This document shows positions 52,787 to 61,875 of a stretch of 64,000 nucleotides of DNA, in pieces. This DNA comes from AP-15 sp963750195 (GTDB taxonomy: Bacteria > Pseudomonadota > Alphaproteobacteria > ATCC43930 > CGMCC-115725), in contig CAVVPS010000019.1 of the NCBI GenBank assembly GCA_963750195.1, positions 62,001 to 126,000 of the forward strand, written 5' to 3'. A program made the translations under genes and the position numbers. Position 1 is the stretch's first letter. Each line of letters starts with the position of its first letter. The notes beneath the pieces are model-generated. The model worked only from the letters and a program-made list of their open reading frames with translations. It ran no database searches and was not told the DNA's origin.

Positions 52787-53560
52787 ATGCTCCGGCTCCT
52801 CTATTATCTCTACGCTCGGCGGCTGGTTCGCGGCGTGCGGCGGCAGTCGCGGCCGCGCCATATCGGCATCATCCTCGACGGCAACCGCCGTCACGGCCGC
52901 GCGCTCGGCATCACCGAGCCGCGCGCGGTCTACGATCTCGGCGCCGAGAAGCTCGACGAAGTCCTGGAGTGGTGCGTCGAGCTGGGCATTCCGACGGTCA
53001 CCCTATGGGTGTTCTCGACCGAAAATTTCCACAGGCCGGCGGCCGAGGTGTCCGGCATCCTGGCCTCGGTTGCAGCCAAGCTGACCGCGCTGGCCGACGA
53101 TCCCGCGATCCACCGTCGGCGGGTCCGCGTCCGCGCGATCGGCTGCCTGGCAATGCTGCCGGCGCCGGTTCTGGCGGCGATCACCGCGGCCGAGCGCGCC
53201 ACCGCGGGATATGACGGGTTTGAGCTGAACATCGCCGTCGCCTATGGCGGCCGCCAGGAGATCTCCGACGCCGTGCGCGCGCTGCTCGCTTGCCTGGCCG
53301 CCGAGCAGACGACATTGGCCGAGGCGATCGACCACGTCACGCCGGAGGCCATCGCCCGCCATCTCTACACCGCCGGACTCCCCGACCCCGACCTGATCAT
53401 CCGCACCTCGGGTGAGGTCCGCCTCTCCGGTTTTCTGATGTGGCAGAGCGTCCACAGCGAATACTATTTCACCGATGTGTTGTGGCCGGCGTTGCGCAAG
53501 ATCGATTTCCTGCGCGCGATCCGATCCTTTCAAGAGCGCCAGCGCCGCTACGGCTACTGA
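52787..53560 (+). CDS. Polyprenyl diphosphate synthase (cis-prenyltransferase, UppS family)
   Basis: Cis-isoprenyl transferase of about 257 residues. The catalytic loop HIGIILDGNRRHGRALGI, then VTLWVFSTENFHRP, NIAVAYGGRQEISDA, DPDLIIRTSGEVRLSGFLMWQS and EYYFTDVLWPAL are all diagnostic. Substitution of Trp by His in the DGNRRW motif and the N-terminal MLRLLYYLYARRLVRGVRR resemble secondary, non-housekeeping family members. ATG 52787 is a choice; TTG 52613 is possible. The chain length of its product is unknown. It may not be the main undecaprenyl diphosphate synthase. Confidence 0.85.
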   Translation: MLRLLYYLYARRLVRGVRRQSRPRHIGIILDGNRRHGRALGITEPRAVYDLGAEKLDEVLEWCVELGIPTVTLWVFSTENFHRPAAEVSGILASVAAKLTALADDPAIHRRRVRVRAIGCLAMLPAPVLAAITAAERATAGYDGFELNIAVAYGGRQEISDAVRALLACLAAEQTTLAEAIDHVTPEAIARHLYTAGLPDPDLIIRTSGEVRLSGFLMWQSVHSEYYFTDVLWPALRKIDFLRAIRSFQERQRRYGY

Positions 53561-53672
53561 CCGATATCCGCGGACTGACGGGCCCGCTGTCGCCAGCCGC
53601 ACCGAGGGCAGCACCGTCGACATCACCCCGGAACACAGTGAGAAATGAGCCGGACCGAGAGGCGGAGGCGTC

Positions 53673-54423
53673 ATGAACATCGATCTGGCCGGCAAACGGG
53701 CGGTGGTGGCCGGGGGCAGCCGGGGCATCGGGCGGGCGATCGCGCTCGCTTTCGCCGAGGCCGGGGCCGGCGTGTCGATCTGCGCGCGCGGGGCGGAGGC
53801 GTTAGGCGGCAGCCCGCGAGGACATTGCGCAGCATGGCGGCACGGCGCATGCGGCGGTCTGCGATCTCGCCGATGCAGCGGCGGTCGCGCGCTATATCGA
53901 CGAAGCAGCCGGCGCGCTCGGCGGGATCGACATCCTGGTCAACAACGCTTCGGGTTTCGGCACCAGCGACGACGAGGCCGGCTGGGCAGTCAGCATCTCG
54001 GTCGATCTGATGGCGACAGTGCGGGCGACGCGGGCGGCACTGCCTTTTCTTGAACAATCCGAGGCCGGGTCGATCCTCAACATCTCGTCGATTTCAGGGT
54101 TTCGCGCGTCGGCCCGCACCCCACCTTACGGCGCCGTCAAGGCCGCGATCCTTGAATACACCCAGACGACAGCCGCCCAATTCGCGCGCAAGGGCATCCG
54201 CGTCAATTGCATCGCTCCTGGCTCAATCGAGTTTCCCGGCGGCACCTGGGAGCGGGCGAAGAACCACAACCCCAACCTCTATAGCGCGATCCTCCGCAGC
54301 ATCCCGTTCGGGCGTCTGGGCCGGCCGGAGGAGGTGGCGCGGGTAGCACTGTTCCTGTGCTCGCCGCTCGCCGGTTGGGTCACCGGCCAGAACATCGCTG
54401 TCGACGGTGGCCAAATGCTCTGA
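53673..54423 (+). CDS. SDR family oxidoreductase, one frameshift
   Basis: Short-chain dehydrogenase of about 249 residues after repair. The cofactor loop AGGSRGIGRAIALAFAEAG and ICARG (NADP-type) are followed by a break near 53805-53810; one base removed from TTAGGCGG gives EALAAAREDIAQHGG. NNASGFGTSD, LNISSISGFRAS, YGAVKAAILEYTQT and NCIAPGSIEFPGG then follow, ending VTGQNIAVDGGQML. Ribosome binding site GGCGGAGG precedes ATG 53673. It converges with pcaG, 21 bases apart. Confidence 0.88.
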
Positions 54424-54444
54424 AGGCGGACGTTGGCGGCCGGG

Positions 54445-55029
54445 TCAGAGATCGAAGAAGGCGGTCTCGCGCGCGCCTTGCAGGATGACGTCGAACCGAT
54501 ATGTCGGTGGGCCGGGTCCGTCGCGGCGGGTGGCGATCAGGGTCTGACGGACTGCCGGATCGTCGATCGACAACAGCACCGGATCGCCGGCGTTGGCCGG
54601 TTCATCGGCGAAATAAACGCGCGTGTAGAGCTGCTTCAGCAGCCCGCGGGCAAAGAGTGCCACAGCGATGTGCGGCGCCTGCAACGCGTTGCCGCGGCCC
54701 GGCACCGCCCCCGGCCGGATCGTCGTAAAGCGAAAGCCGCCATCGGCATCGGTCGACACCCGGCCAAACCCGCGAAAATTCGGGTCGAGCGGCTTGTCGG
54801 TCCTCGTATCGTCGGGATGGGCGTAACGGCCGACGGCGTTGGCCTGCCACAATTCGAGGCAGGCATCGGCGACCGCGGCGCCGTCGCCGTCGATTACCCG
54901 CCCCTCGACAACGATCCGTTCGCCGGAAGGATTTCCTCCGGTGAGATCGGCCCAATCCGGCCGGTCGAGCGCCAGGTGAAAAAACGGGCCAACCGTCTGC
55001 GATGGCGTGATGATCAGTTTGCCGGCCAT
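54445..55029 (-). CDS. pcaG: Protocatechuate 3,4-dioxygenase alpha subunit
   Basis: Alpha subunit (194 residues) of the intradiol dioxygenase that opens protocatechuate to beta-carboxy-cis,cis-muconate. Typical regions: TPSQTVGPFFHLAL, ERIVVEGRVIDGDGAAVADACLELWQANAVGRYAHP, FGRVSTDADGGFRFTTIRPG, and APHIAVALFARGLLKQLYTRVYF. As usual for the alpha chain, the iron site is incomplete. ATG 55029 follows the pcaH stop directly. It is transcribed with pcaH. Confidence 0.93.
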   Translation of the reverse strand: MAGKLIITPSQTVGPFFHLALDRPDWADLTGGNPSGERIVVEGRVIDGDGAAVADACLELWQANAVGRYAHPDDTRTDKPLDPNFRGFGRVSTDADGGFRFTTIRPGAVPGRGNALQAPHIAVALFARGLLKQLYTRVYFADEPANAGDPVLLSIDDPAVRQTLIATRRDGPGPPTYRFDVILQGARETAFFDL

Positions 55030-55030
55030 C

Positions 55031-55741
55031 TCACGCGCTTTCCATCGGCGTCGCCTCACGGCCGCGCAACACGATGTCGAAACGATAGCCGAGCGCCCAC
55101 TCCGCCTCGCTGAGGTTCGGGTCGTAGACCGAGATCAACCGCTCGCGCGCCGCCTTGTCGGGGGTGCCGAGATAGATCGCATCGAAAGCCAATAGCGGGT
55201 CGCCGGGAAAATACATCTGGGTGATCAGCCGGGTGGCAAAAGCCGGTCCGAAGACGCCGAAATGGATGTGCGCCGGCCGCCACGAATTGTGGGTGTTGCG
55301 CCAGGGATAGGCGCCGGGCTTGATCGTCAGAAAGCGGTATTCGCCGCGCTCATTGGTCACGACCTGTCCGACGCCGTCGAAATTTGGGTCGAGCGGTGCG
55401 TCGTGCTGATCGACCGGATGGCGGTAGCGGCCGGCGGCGTTGCATTGCCACAGCTCGACCAGGGTTCCCGGCACCGGCCTTGAATCCTCGTCAAGAACGC
55501 GTCCCGCAACGATGATCCGCTCGCCGAGCGGCGCCCCCTTATGAGCCCGGGTCAAATCGACCGCGTCCGGCCCGGCCCAGCCGTCGGCAAAGACCGGGCC
55601 GGTCACCTCCGTCAAGGTCTGCTCAAGCCGGATCGGCGGGTTTTTCGGCGCGCGCTTGACCGTGCTGCCGTAGTCGGGATGCAGGTAAGGCGGTTGCGCG
55701 CCCAGCGGACTGCGCGCGAACGGCCGGATCGGGTCGGTCAT
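55031..55741 (-). CDS. pcaH: Protocatechuate 3,4-dioxygenase beta subunit
   Basis: Catalytic beta subunit, 236 residues. Iron(III) ligands are visible: Tyr in GRYRHPVDQ, Tyr in GAYPWRNTHNSWRPAHIHFG, and the two His of AHIHFG. Other family segments are LGERIIVAGRVLDEDSRPVPGTLVELWQCNAAG, LDPNFDGVGQVVTNERGEYRFLTIKPG and LITQMYFPGDPLLAFD. pcaG follows immediately. A 24-base perfect palindrome lies 108 bases upstream of its start and may be the operator. No pcaQ or pcaR regulator is adjacent. Confidence 0.95.
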   Translation of the reverse strand: MTDPIRPFARSPLGAQPPYLHPDYGSTVKRAPKNPPIRLEQTLTEVTGPVFADGWAGPDAVDLTRAHKGAPLGERIIVAGRVLDEDSRPVPGTLVELWQCNAAGRYRHPVDQHDAPLDPNFDGVGQVVTNERGEYRFLTIKPGAYPWRNTHNSWRPAHIHFGVFGPAFATRLITQMYFPGDPLLAFDAIYLGTPDKAARERLISVYDPNLSEAEWALGYRFDIVLRGREATPMESA

Positions 55742-55848
55742 CGGGTCATCCTCGTAGTGGCCGCTTCCGGGGATTACGACCCAGCCTGCGCGTAGCGCCG
55801 GCCGCCGGTCAAGAGACCGCTGAAGGAGCCAAAACGGAGCGGGACTGC

Positions 55849-55872
55849 CCGTTAGTGCTGCAGCACTAACGG
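55849..55872. promoter_or_regulatory. 24-base perfect palindrome upstream of pcaH
   Basis: CCGTTAGTGCTG directly followed by its reverse complement CAGCACTAACGG, twelve-base arms with no spacer. It lies between divergent pcaH and the Tyr-rich protein gene. There is no T-run, and a zero-loop hairpin is poor as a terminator, so a binding site for a dimeric regulator is more likely. The regulator is unknown. Confidence 0.6.
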
Positions 55873-56006
55873 CGGAGCGACGCCTATCCCACGGTCACGA
55901 TTTTGCCACGGCTGCACCACAGGTGCGCCGGGGATGAAAATGTCCTCTCTCCTATTAATAAGTAATCAGGCGGCGCTTGTCGCCGCGCTGGACACGGGGG
56001 TAAGAG

Positions 56007-56315
56007 ATGACCGCACCCAATCGAAAGCCGTGGCTTCGGAAGCTTGTCATGACCGGCATTGTCCTGGCTGGATTCGCCGCCTTGACCTTGCGGACAGCGC
56101 CGGCTGAGGCAGGGGTCTTTGTTGGGGTTGGGATCGGGGTGCCCGGGGCTTGGGGCTACTACGCTCCAGCGCCCTACTATTACCCCTATTCGGTTTATTA
56201 CAGCTATCCCTATTCATATTATTATGGTTATCCCTATGTCTATCCGGCGGGCGTATATTGGGGCCGCCCGTTCTATCATCACCCGCACGGCCGCTGGCAT
56301 CGTCACTGGCGCTGA
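56007..56315 (+). CDS. Tyrosine-rich small secreted protein
   Basis: Protein of 102 residues: basic N terminus, Sec signal (LVMTGIVLAGFAALTLRTAPAEA), a short Gly/Val segment (GVFVGVGIGVPGAWG), then about 40 residues dominated by Tyr, Pro and Ser (YYPYSVYYSYPYSYYYGYPY) and a His/Arg tail (HHPHGRWHRHWR). Such proteins are common in alphaproteobacteria and have no known function; a surface-adhesive or metal-binding tail is possible. ATG 56007 follows GGGGGTAAG. Confidence 0.82.
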   Translation: MTAPNRKPWLRKLVMTGIVLAGFAALTLRTAPAEAGVFVGVGIGVPGAWGYYAPAPYYYPYSVYYSYPYSYYYGYPYVYPAGVYWGRPFYHHPHGRWHRHWR

Positions 56316-56365
56316 GCGGCCGCCGGGGTGATCGGTAGCGACGGGCCAATCCACGATGCGGATTT

Positions 56366-57180
56366 TTAGCACGGCGCCGAGGCGATGCAGAAATGGTCGA
56401 GCCGAACCACGAGCGGCAGGGAGAACACCCGGACCATGATCGATGTCGGCAATAGTAGCGGATCGTCGGTCAAGGTCAGCGCGACCGGGCGCGGGGCGTC
56501 GTCGGGATCGCCGACATCGCTCGATTCCCCCTTGAAGCCGGCGATCGGGTGCAAGCTCAGCGCGACCCGCACGAGGCCCGTCGGCCTGATCCTCTTTGGG
56601 GAGAACGCGCGCGAGAACGTCGAAGCGCCGTGCGCCGTCATAGACCGGGATCGAAAAGTTGCGGTTCGCCACGCCGGCTCCGGCTGCGATTGCCAGGCGC
56701 AGGCGCTCGACCGCCGTCAGCGGATCGACCGCGCTGCGGCGGAAGGCTTCGGCAAGCGGCGGCTTGCGGCTGGTGTCGTCCGCGCCGCGCTCGGCCACGA
56801 TCGCATCGCCACGGGCAACAAATCGCATGCTGACGCGATTGTTGCGCCGCTTGCGCAGATCAAAAAGGGCATCGTAGCGCGCCGGCTCTGCCGCCCGGTC
56901 GGCGACGATTCGCCCGGTGGCGCGCGCGATTCCGTCAAAATGGCTGACGAGGCGCGGCAGTCCCTCTGTGCGGATCTCGATCTCGTCGTCATAGGCGATT
57001 TTGCCGCCACGCAGCTTCAGCCGAATCTCCGCTGCCGGCAGGCCCGCCCAATAGGCGCTGTAGACCGCCGTAATCTCATCGGCGCCGGCAGGCGCCGCCC
57101 GCCGCCGGAAACACCAGAGCGATGGCCAAAACGGCAGCCTTTGCACCGCGACATGACCGGTTGCAGGCTCGCGACTTCAC
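56366..57180 (-). CDS. DUF3108 domain-containing secreted protein, two frameshifts
   Basis: Periplasmic protein of about 270 residues after repair. The start is GTG 57180, overlapping the upstream stop (GTGA), with signal AKAAVLAIALVFPAAGGA. One extra base near 57097 shifts into GADEITAVYSAYWAGLPAAEIRLKL, the DUF3108 start. A second, near 56575-56585, shifts into GLVRVALSLHPIAGFKGES and VRLDHFCIASAPC. Between them are FDGIARATGRIVADR and PVYDGARRFDVLARV, typical of DUF3108. Function is unknown; the family is thought to act in the envelope. Confidence 0.8.
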
Positions 57181-57404
57181 GCCGGCAGGTAGCTCCAGGC
57201 GGCGCCGTCCCACACGATCCTCTCGCCGCTCGGAAAGCGCAGCTCGAGAGCGCCGGTCTTGGACCGGGTCCGGCGCACTTCGCCGCCGGCCCCCAATTGC
57301 TCGGCCTCCCAGCGGTCGGTCAGCGCCAGCCCGATCCTGCCCGGGCTCAGCCCGTCCTTGTGCAGCGCAATGGCATCGTCGAGAAGCTCGCGCACAGGGC
57401 TCAT
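57177..57404 (-). CDS. Small hypothetical protein upstream of DUF3108 gene
   Basis: Soluble protein of 75 residues: a helical N-terminal half (VRELLDDAIALHKDGLSPGRIGLALTDRWEAEQLG) and a beta-type C-terminal half (GALELRFPSGERIVWDGAAWSYLPA). ATG 57404 has GAGATGAG upstream. The stop overlaps the GTG start of the DUF3108 gene, suggesting co-translation. No family is recognised. Confidence 0.65.
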   Translation of the reverse strand: MSPVRELLDDAIALHKDGLSPGRIGLALTDRWEAEQLGAGGEVRRTRSKTGALELRFPSGERIVWDGAAWSYLPA

Positions 57405-57508
57405 CTCGTGATCTCGCTGTTGTCCCCGAAGAGAGCACTATCCCGCGCAATGCCGCGCTTGGCAAATCGCGCCATGCCCGACCGCGGATTGCGCTGGCGA
57501 GGATGGGC

Positions 57509-59221
57509 TCATGGCCCGCGGCAAATGACGTTGAGAAGCGCCTGACGCTGGTCGATCGTGACCGCGTGGAGCGCGCGTTCGAGCGCACCCGGCAGGGCTG
57601 CCGGGTCCTCGACTCGCTCGCCATAGCCCCCGGCGGCGGCGCAGACCTGTTCGAAGGCCGGCAGTTCGTCGAGGTCGATCAGCGGCGGCTTGTTGCTGCG
57701 CATCGCCTCGCCCTGCGGGTACATCGCGCTGGTGGCCCGCCGCACCGCCCCCCACATCGAATTGTTCATGATCACGAACAGCACCGGCAGGTCATGCGCT
57801 GCGGCGGCGTGGTGGAGCGCCACCGGATTGCCGAACAAATGCGAGCCGTCGCCCAATGTGGCGATGACCAGCCGGTCGGGCGCCGCGAGCTTCGCGCCGA
57901 GCGCCGCCCCGCCGCCCCAGCCGAGCCCCGAGGCCGGGCTCGACCCGAAATAGCTGCCCGGCAGATTCGATCCGCAATGCTCGGTCATCAGCGTATATTC
58001 GTTGACCAGGATTGCGTCCTCGGGCTTGGCGCGGGCGATGCAGGCGCTGGCCCAGGCCATGTGGATCGGGCGCAGGCCGGCGACCGTCTCGCGGGTTTTT
58101 TGCCAGCCGGCGCGCTGTGCTTCCGCGAGCCCGGCAACCCGCTGCCGTCGCGCGTCGACGGCGGATTTGGCGATGTGGCGGTCGAGCGCCGCGGCGAGTT
58201 CCGGCAATGCCGTCGCCGGCGCACCGGTCACCGCGAGGTCGCACGGAAATCCGCGAATCGGATAGCGCGAGAACAGCGGATCGACGCCCAGATGGACGAT
58301 TTTGCATCGCGGCCGCGGCGCCTTGAGGCTCGGGACCCAGGGGACGTCGCATTCGAGCACCAGGATCGCGTCCGCATCGTCGAGATACGGGGTCGCGTCA
58401 TAGCCGAGATGGCAGGGATGGTCGGCGGCAAGCGACAGATGGCGCGGCCGGTGCTGCACGACCGGGATCGCAAAGCGCTGGGCGAGATCGCCCAGCGCCG
58501 CGACCGCCGCGGGATCGCGACCGGCGCTGGCGGTGATGATCAGCGGATTTTCCGCCGCGGCGAGAATTCGCGCGGCCTCGTCGATCGCCGCTCTGTCGGG
58601 ACCGGGCGGCGAGGCCGCAACGCGGCGGCCCGGCATGTCGTAGGCGAAGCCGGGCAGCGGCGACGCCAGCACCTCACGCGGCAACGACAGATAGACCGGG
58701 CCTTGCGGCGCGCTGGTGGCGACGGCGAGAGCGCGATCGACCACGGTTTCGAGCTGCTGGCCGTTGCGCAGTTCGTAATCCCATTTGACGATCTCGCGCA
58801 CCATCCCGGCCTGGTCGAACATCTCCTGCGCCCAGTGGATGTAGACGTCGCGCGCGCCGGCCATGCCCTCCTCGGTCAAGGGCGAGCGGCCGGCGGTGAA
58901 CAGCATCGGCACATTCTCGCGCGCGGCGTTGAAGGCGGCGCACACGCCGTTGGCGGTGCCGACGCTGACATGCACCATGACCGCCGGGACCCGTCCGGTG
59001 ACCATCGCATAGCCATGGGCCATCGACAGCGCCAAATTCTCGTGGGTGGCGATAACCGGCCGGGGAACCGGCATCCCGGTCCGCGCTGCTTTGGCGAAGG
59101 CCTCGACCAGCGGAGCGAAATCGGTGCCGGCATTGGCGAACAGATATTCGACCCCGCGCTCTGCAAGCAGCGTTAGATAGGCCTCGGCCACACTGTCGAC
59201 CGCCATTTCCTTGCGCGCCAT
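57509..59221 (-). CDS. Thiamine diphosphate-dependent enzyme (acetolactate synthase/benzoylformate decarboxylase-like)
   Basis: ThDP enzyme of 570 residues. The N-terminal Pyr domain has the catalytic glutamate in ATHENLALSMAHGYA and GTANGVCAAFN; the central domain follows; the C-terminal PP domain has the ThDP motif GDGSHLFGNPVALHHAAAAHDLPVLFVIMNN. ATG 59221 has GGGAGGA five bases upstream. The family spans decarboxylases and acetolactate synthases; the absence of an FAD-binding context and the stand-alone gene make a 2-keto acid decarboxylase in aromatic breakdown the likelier reading. Confidence 0.88.
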   Translation of the reverse strand: MARKEMAVDSVAEAYLTLLAERGVEYLFANAGTDFAPLVEAFAKAARTGMPVPRPVIATHENLALSMAHGYAMVTGRVPAVMVHVSVGTANGVCAAFNAARENVPMLFTAGRSPLTEEGMAGARDVYIHWAQEMFDQAGMVREIVKWDYELRNGQQLETVVDRALAVATSAPQGPVYLSLPREVLASPLPGFAYDMPGRRVAASPPGPDRAAIDEAARILAAAENPLIITASAGRDPAAVAALGDLAQRFAIPVVQHRPRHLSLAADHPCHLGYDATPYLDDADAILVLECDVPWVPSLKAPRPRCKIVHLGVDPLFSRYPIRGFPCDLAVTGAPATALPELAAALDRHIAKSAVDARRQRVAGLAEAQRAGWQKTRETVAGLRPIHMAWASACIARAKPEDAILVNEYTLMTEHCGSNLPGSYFGSSPASGLGWGGGAALGAKLAAPDRLVIATLGDGSHLFGNPVALHHAAAAHDLPVLFVIMNNSMWGAVRRATSAMYPQGEAMRSNKPPLIDLDELPAFEQVCAAAGGYGERVEDPAALPGALERALHAVTIDQRQALLNVICRGP

Positions 59222-59350
59222 CGCATCCTCCCTCACTCCGCCTCACCCGGCGCCGGCAAGCATAGCGCGCTTCGAGCGGCTCGAAACAGCGTCCCGATGC
59301 TTGATCTCAGCTTTGCCTATCACAAATTAGTGAATCTAACTAATCTGTCT

Positions 59351-59602
59351 ATGGCGATGGACGAGACGATCACCGCAGCCGAGGCGAATCGGAGCTTCTC
59401 GAAGCTGCTGCGGGCAATCCGTGAAGGGCGCAGCTACGTGATAACGGCGCATGGGCGACCGGTAGCTCGGATCGGTCCCATTCCCGATGGAGACGCGACG
59501 GCCGCCAAAGCCAAAGAGGCGTTGCTCGCTCGCTTGGAGGCCCAGCCGGTGACCGACATCGGACCCTGGATCCGCGACGAGCTTTACGAGGATGAGCCGT
59601 GA
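59351..59602 (+). CDS. Phd/YefM family antitoxin
   Basis: Antitoxin of 83 residues. The N-terminal DNA-binding fold is typical: ETITAAEANRSFSKLLRAIREGRSYVITAHGRPVARIGPIP. The C-terminal half (LEAQPVTDIGPWIRDELYEDEP) is acidic and should wrap around the toxin. ATG 59351 or 59357 is preferred over an upstream ATG at 59297. The stop overlaps the toxin gene's GTG start by four bases. The pair is likely autoregulated. Confidence 0.87.
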   Translation: MAMDETITAAEANRSFSKLLRAIREGRSYVITAHGRPVARIGPIPDGDATAAKAKEALLARLEAQPVTDIGPWIRDELYEDEP

Positions 59603-60045
59603 GGGTAGCCCTCGATACGAATGTCTTGGTCTATGCGGCGGGCGTCAACGGATTGCAACGAAAGATGGCAGCACTCGGGCTGCTGCGCAAATTGTCGGTG
59701 GAGGACACTGTATTGCCGGCGCAGACCTTGGGCGAACTCTACAATGTCCTGGTGCGCAAGGCCGCGCAATCTCGAGCCGAGGCCCGGTTGACCGTCCTCG
59801 GTTGGATCGATGCGTTTCCGGTGGCCGAAACTTCTCCCGCGGTTGCAGCCGCCGCCATTGGTCTCGCAACCGATCACCGGCTCGGAATCTGGGATGCCGT
59901 GATCCTCGCCGCCTCGGCTCAGGCCGGTTGCAGATTGCTGCTTTCGGAAGATCTCCAGGATGGCTTCACCTGGAGTGGGCTTACCGTAACGAACCCCTTC
60001 TCTTCGTCGCCGCACGCGCTGCTCGCTGCGTTGCTTGATGGCTGA
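59599..60045 (+). CDS. vapC: PIN domain toxin (VapC family)
   Basis: Ribonuclease toxin of 148 residues with the PIN acidic residues in place: Asp6 (ALDTNVLVYA), Glu46 (GELYNVL), Asp99 (GIWDAVILAAS) and Asp118 (LLSEDLQDG). Known members cleave tRNA or rRNA under control of the antitoxin. Start GTG 59599 lies within the antitoxin stop. All catalytic residues are kept, so it should be functional. Confidence 0.9.
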   Translation: MRVALDTNVLVYAAGVNGLQRKMAALGLLRKLSVEDTVLPAQTLGELYNVLVRKAAQSRAEARLTVLGWIDAFPVAETSPAVAAAAIGLATDHRLGIWDAVILAASAQAGCRLLLSEDLQDGFTWSGLTVTNPFSSSPHALLAALLDG

Positions 60046-60069
60046 CCGCTCAGAGACGCCGGGGTCGGG

Positions 60070-61350
60070 CTAGGCGGCGGTTGGGTGGCGGGGCAGGGGG
60101 CGGCCGTCGAGACCGGCGGCGGCCAGGCCCAGATGGCGAAGTACCGTCGGCGCGATGTCGACCAGCGACGAGCGCTGAGTGATAGGTCCCCGCGGCAAAG
60201 CCGCCGCCATGGACGAACAGGAACGGGCGCTGCTCGTTGGCGCCGAGGCCGCCATGCTGGCCGAAGCCGGTGATGTCCTTCGACTCCGATCGAATCGCGG
60301 ACAATATGGCTGTGGCCGGAAACTCCGTGCGGGTTGACGCGGTCGTCGGCCTTCAGGGTGATCGCAATCCGCGCCGGCGAGCCCATCGGCAAGCCGATTC
60401 CGTCGAGAGCGCCGCCGGTGAAGACGCGGCCGACCCACGGCTCGGCTTCGAGAAACCGTGCGATTTCGCCGACGAGCGTGCTCTCCGGCTCGGCAAAATA
60501 GATCAACGCCGCGGTGCCGTTAGGCGCGACGACGACCTCCGACGATCCCGGCGCGCGCTTCAACCCAGCCGCGACCAACAGCGCGTCGAGGTCGATCGTC
60601 TCATCGACGCTCTCCATGCCGTGATCCGAGCCGACGACGAACAGGATGTCCTCATCATCGGGATCGAGCCTGGCGACGGTTTCGGCGACCCGGCGCACAT
60701 TCCGGTCGGCGCTGCCGATCGCCGCGCGATGCGCCGGAGAGCCCAACGGCGTGTGATGGCCGGTGTAGTCCGGCTCCGACAGCCACAGCAAGGCCAGCGC
60801 CGGGGCGCGCTCACTCAGCACCTCGGCGCAAAAGCGTTCGGTCACGGCGGTGTCGCCGGCGTCGCCCTTGGCGACCGCCAGCCCCTCCTCGGCCCGCAAT
60901 GACCGGCGTCCGGGACCGAAGCTGCCGGCGGCGTTGTAGACCCAGCCATGGCCGTCGGGATCGAGAAAATACGCGGCCCCCGGCGACACGTTCGAAAACG
61001 CGATTGCGGTTTCGCCGGCGCGGGCAAGGCGTTCGGCCATCGTCGGCATGTGCAAGGTGCGGCCGGTGGCGCGGTGCAGGCGGTCGCGGAAATCGGGCTT
61101 GCCGACCGACAGGCAGACCAGCCCGCCGCCTTCGTCGAGCGCCATCGTGTTGCCGAGCAGACCATGGCGCGCCGGCAGGCAGCCGGTCGCGATCGACGCC
61201 GCACTCGTCCGCGTCGTCGACGGGAATACACCCGCATGGTTGACGAACTGCGCCGAGCGCTGGCCAAGCTCGGTCAAGGAACGGCGCATCGGCGGGCGTC
61301 ATCAGATCGCGGCGCAAGCTGTCGCAGATGACGATGACGGCGCGGTTCAT
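60070..61350 (-). CDS. Alkaline phosphatase superfamily phosphodiesterase, three frameshifts
   Basis: Nucleotide pyrophosphatase/phosphodiesterase-type metalloenzyme of about 425 residues after repair. Start MNRAVIVICDSLRRDLMTPADAP; nucleophile region VFPSTTRTSAASIATGCLPARHGLLGN; metal-site segments LLWLSEPDYTGHHTPLGSP and VVGSDHGMESV; then HGVSGHSHIVRDSIGVE, DITGFGQHGGLGANEQRPFLFVHGGGF and SSLVDIAPTVLRHLGL. Breaks lie near 61280 (extra T), 60290 (extra A after GAGTCGA) and 60185. Each is one extra base. ATG overlaps the thioesterase stop. Substrate unknown. Confidence 0.83.
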
Positions 61351-61829
61351 CCCGATATTCCTTCGGTTCGGGCGCTCTCCACGGCGCCGGGGTCGCGGGC
61401 CAGCATAGCCCGGCGCAATGCCGATGGCAGCGGCGTCTTTTCGCCGGTGGCGTTGACGACGAGGATCAGCACGGCCCGCCCGAGCGCGCACAACCCGTCG
61501 CGCCAAACCGCATATTCCATCTCGAAGCTGGTATTGCCGAGCCGGACCGTGCGGGCGCTGATCAGGATTTCGTCGCCATAGGCGAGCGGTCGGTGATAGC
61601 GGATGCTGGTCTCGGCCATGACCGGCCCCGGCGATCCCGCCGACAGCTCCGGCAGACCCGCGGTCTCGAGGTAACGATTGCGCGCCTCCTCGAACCACTC
61701 GAAATAGGCGCGGTGATTGGCATGCTGGAACGGGTCGCATTCGCTCCAGCGCACCCGGTGCCGGATCGCAAACGCCCACCCCGGCTCGACCCCGAACCGC
61801 GCGAACTCCGCCGCCTGCGCCTCAACCAT
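61347..61829 (-). CDS. Acyl-CoA thioesterase family protein (hotdog fold, YbgC/4HBT-like)
   Basis: Hotdog-fold protein of 160 residues. The 4HBT catalytic region RHRVRWSECDPFQHANHRAYFEWFEEAR carries the expected aspartate and helix; ETSIRYHRPLAYGDEILISARTVRLGNTSFEMEYAVWR is the central helix-strand pair. ATG 61829 is chosen; GTG 61835 is possible. It overlaps the phosphodiesterase gene by four bases, so both are probably co-transcribed although no shared pathway is evident. Confidence 0.87.
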   Translation of the reverse strand: MVEAQAAEFARFGVEPGWAFAIRHRVRWSECDPFQHANHRAYFEWFEEARNRYLETAGLPELSAGSPGPVMAETSIRYHRPLAYGDEILISARTVRLGNTSFEMEYAVWRDGLCALGRAVLILVVNATGEKTPLPSALRRAMLARDPGAVESARTEGISG

Positions 61830-61875
61830 GCTCACGAGCCCCTGGGTTACCCTCGTACCGTGCCATTTTTCTCCC

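Noticed and set aside
57122..59176. 684-codon plus-strand frame opposite the ThDP enzyme
   Set aside because: No motif; the minus strand has the catalytic Glu and GDG...NN motifs of a ThDP enzyme.
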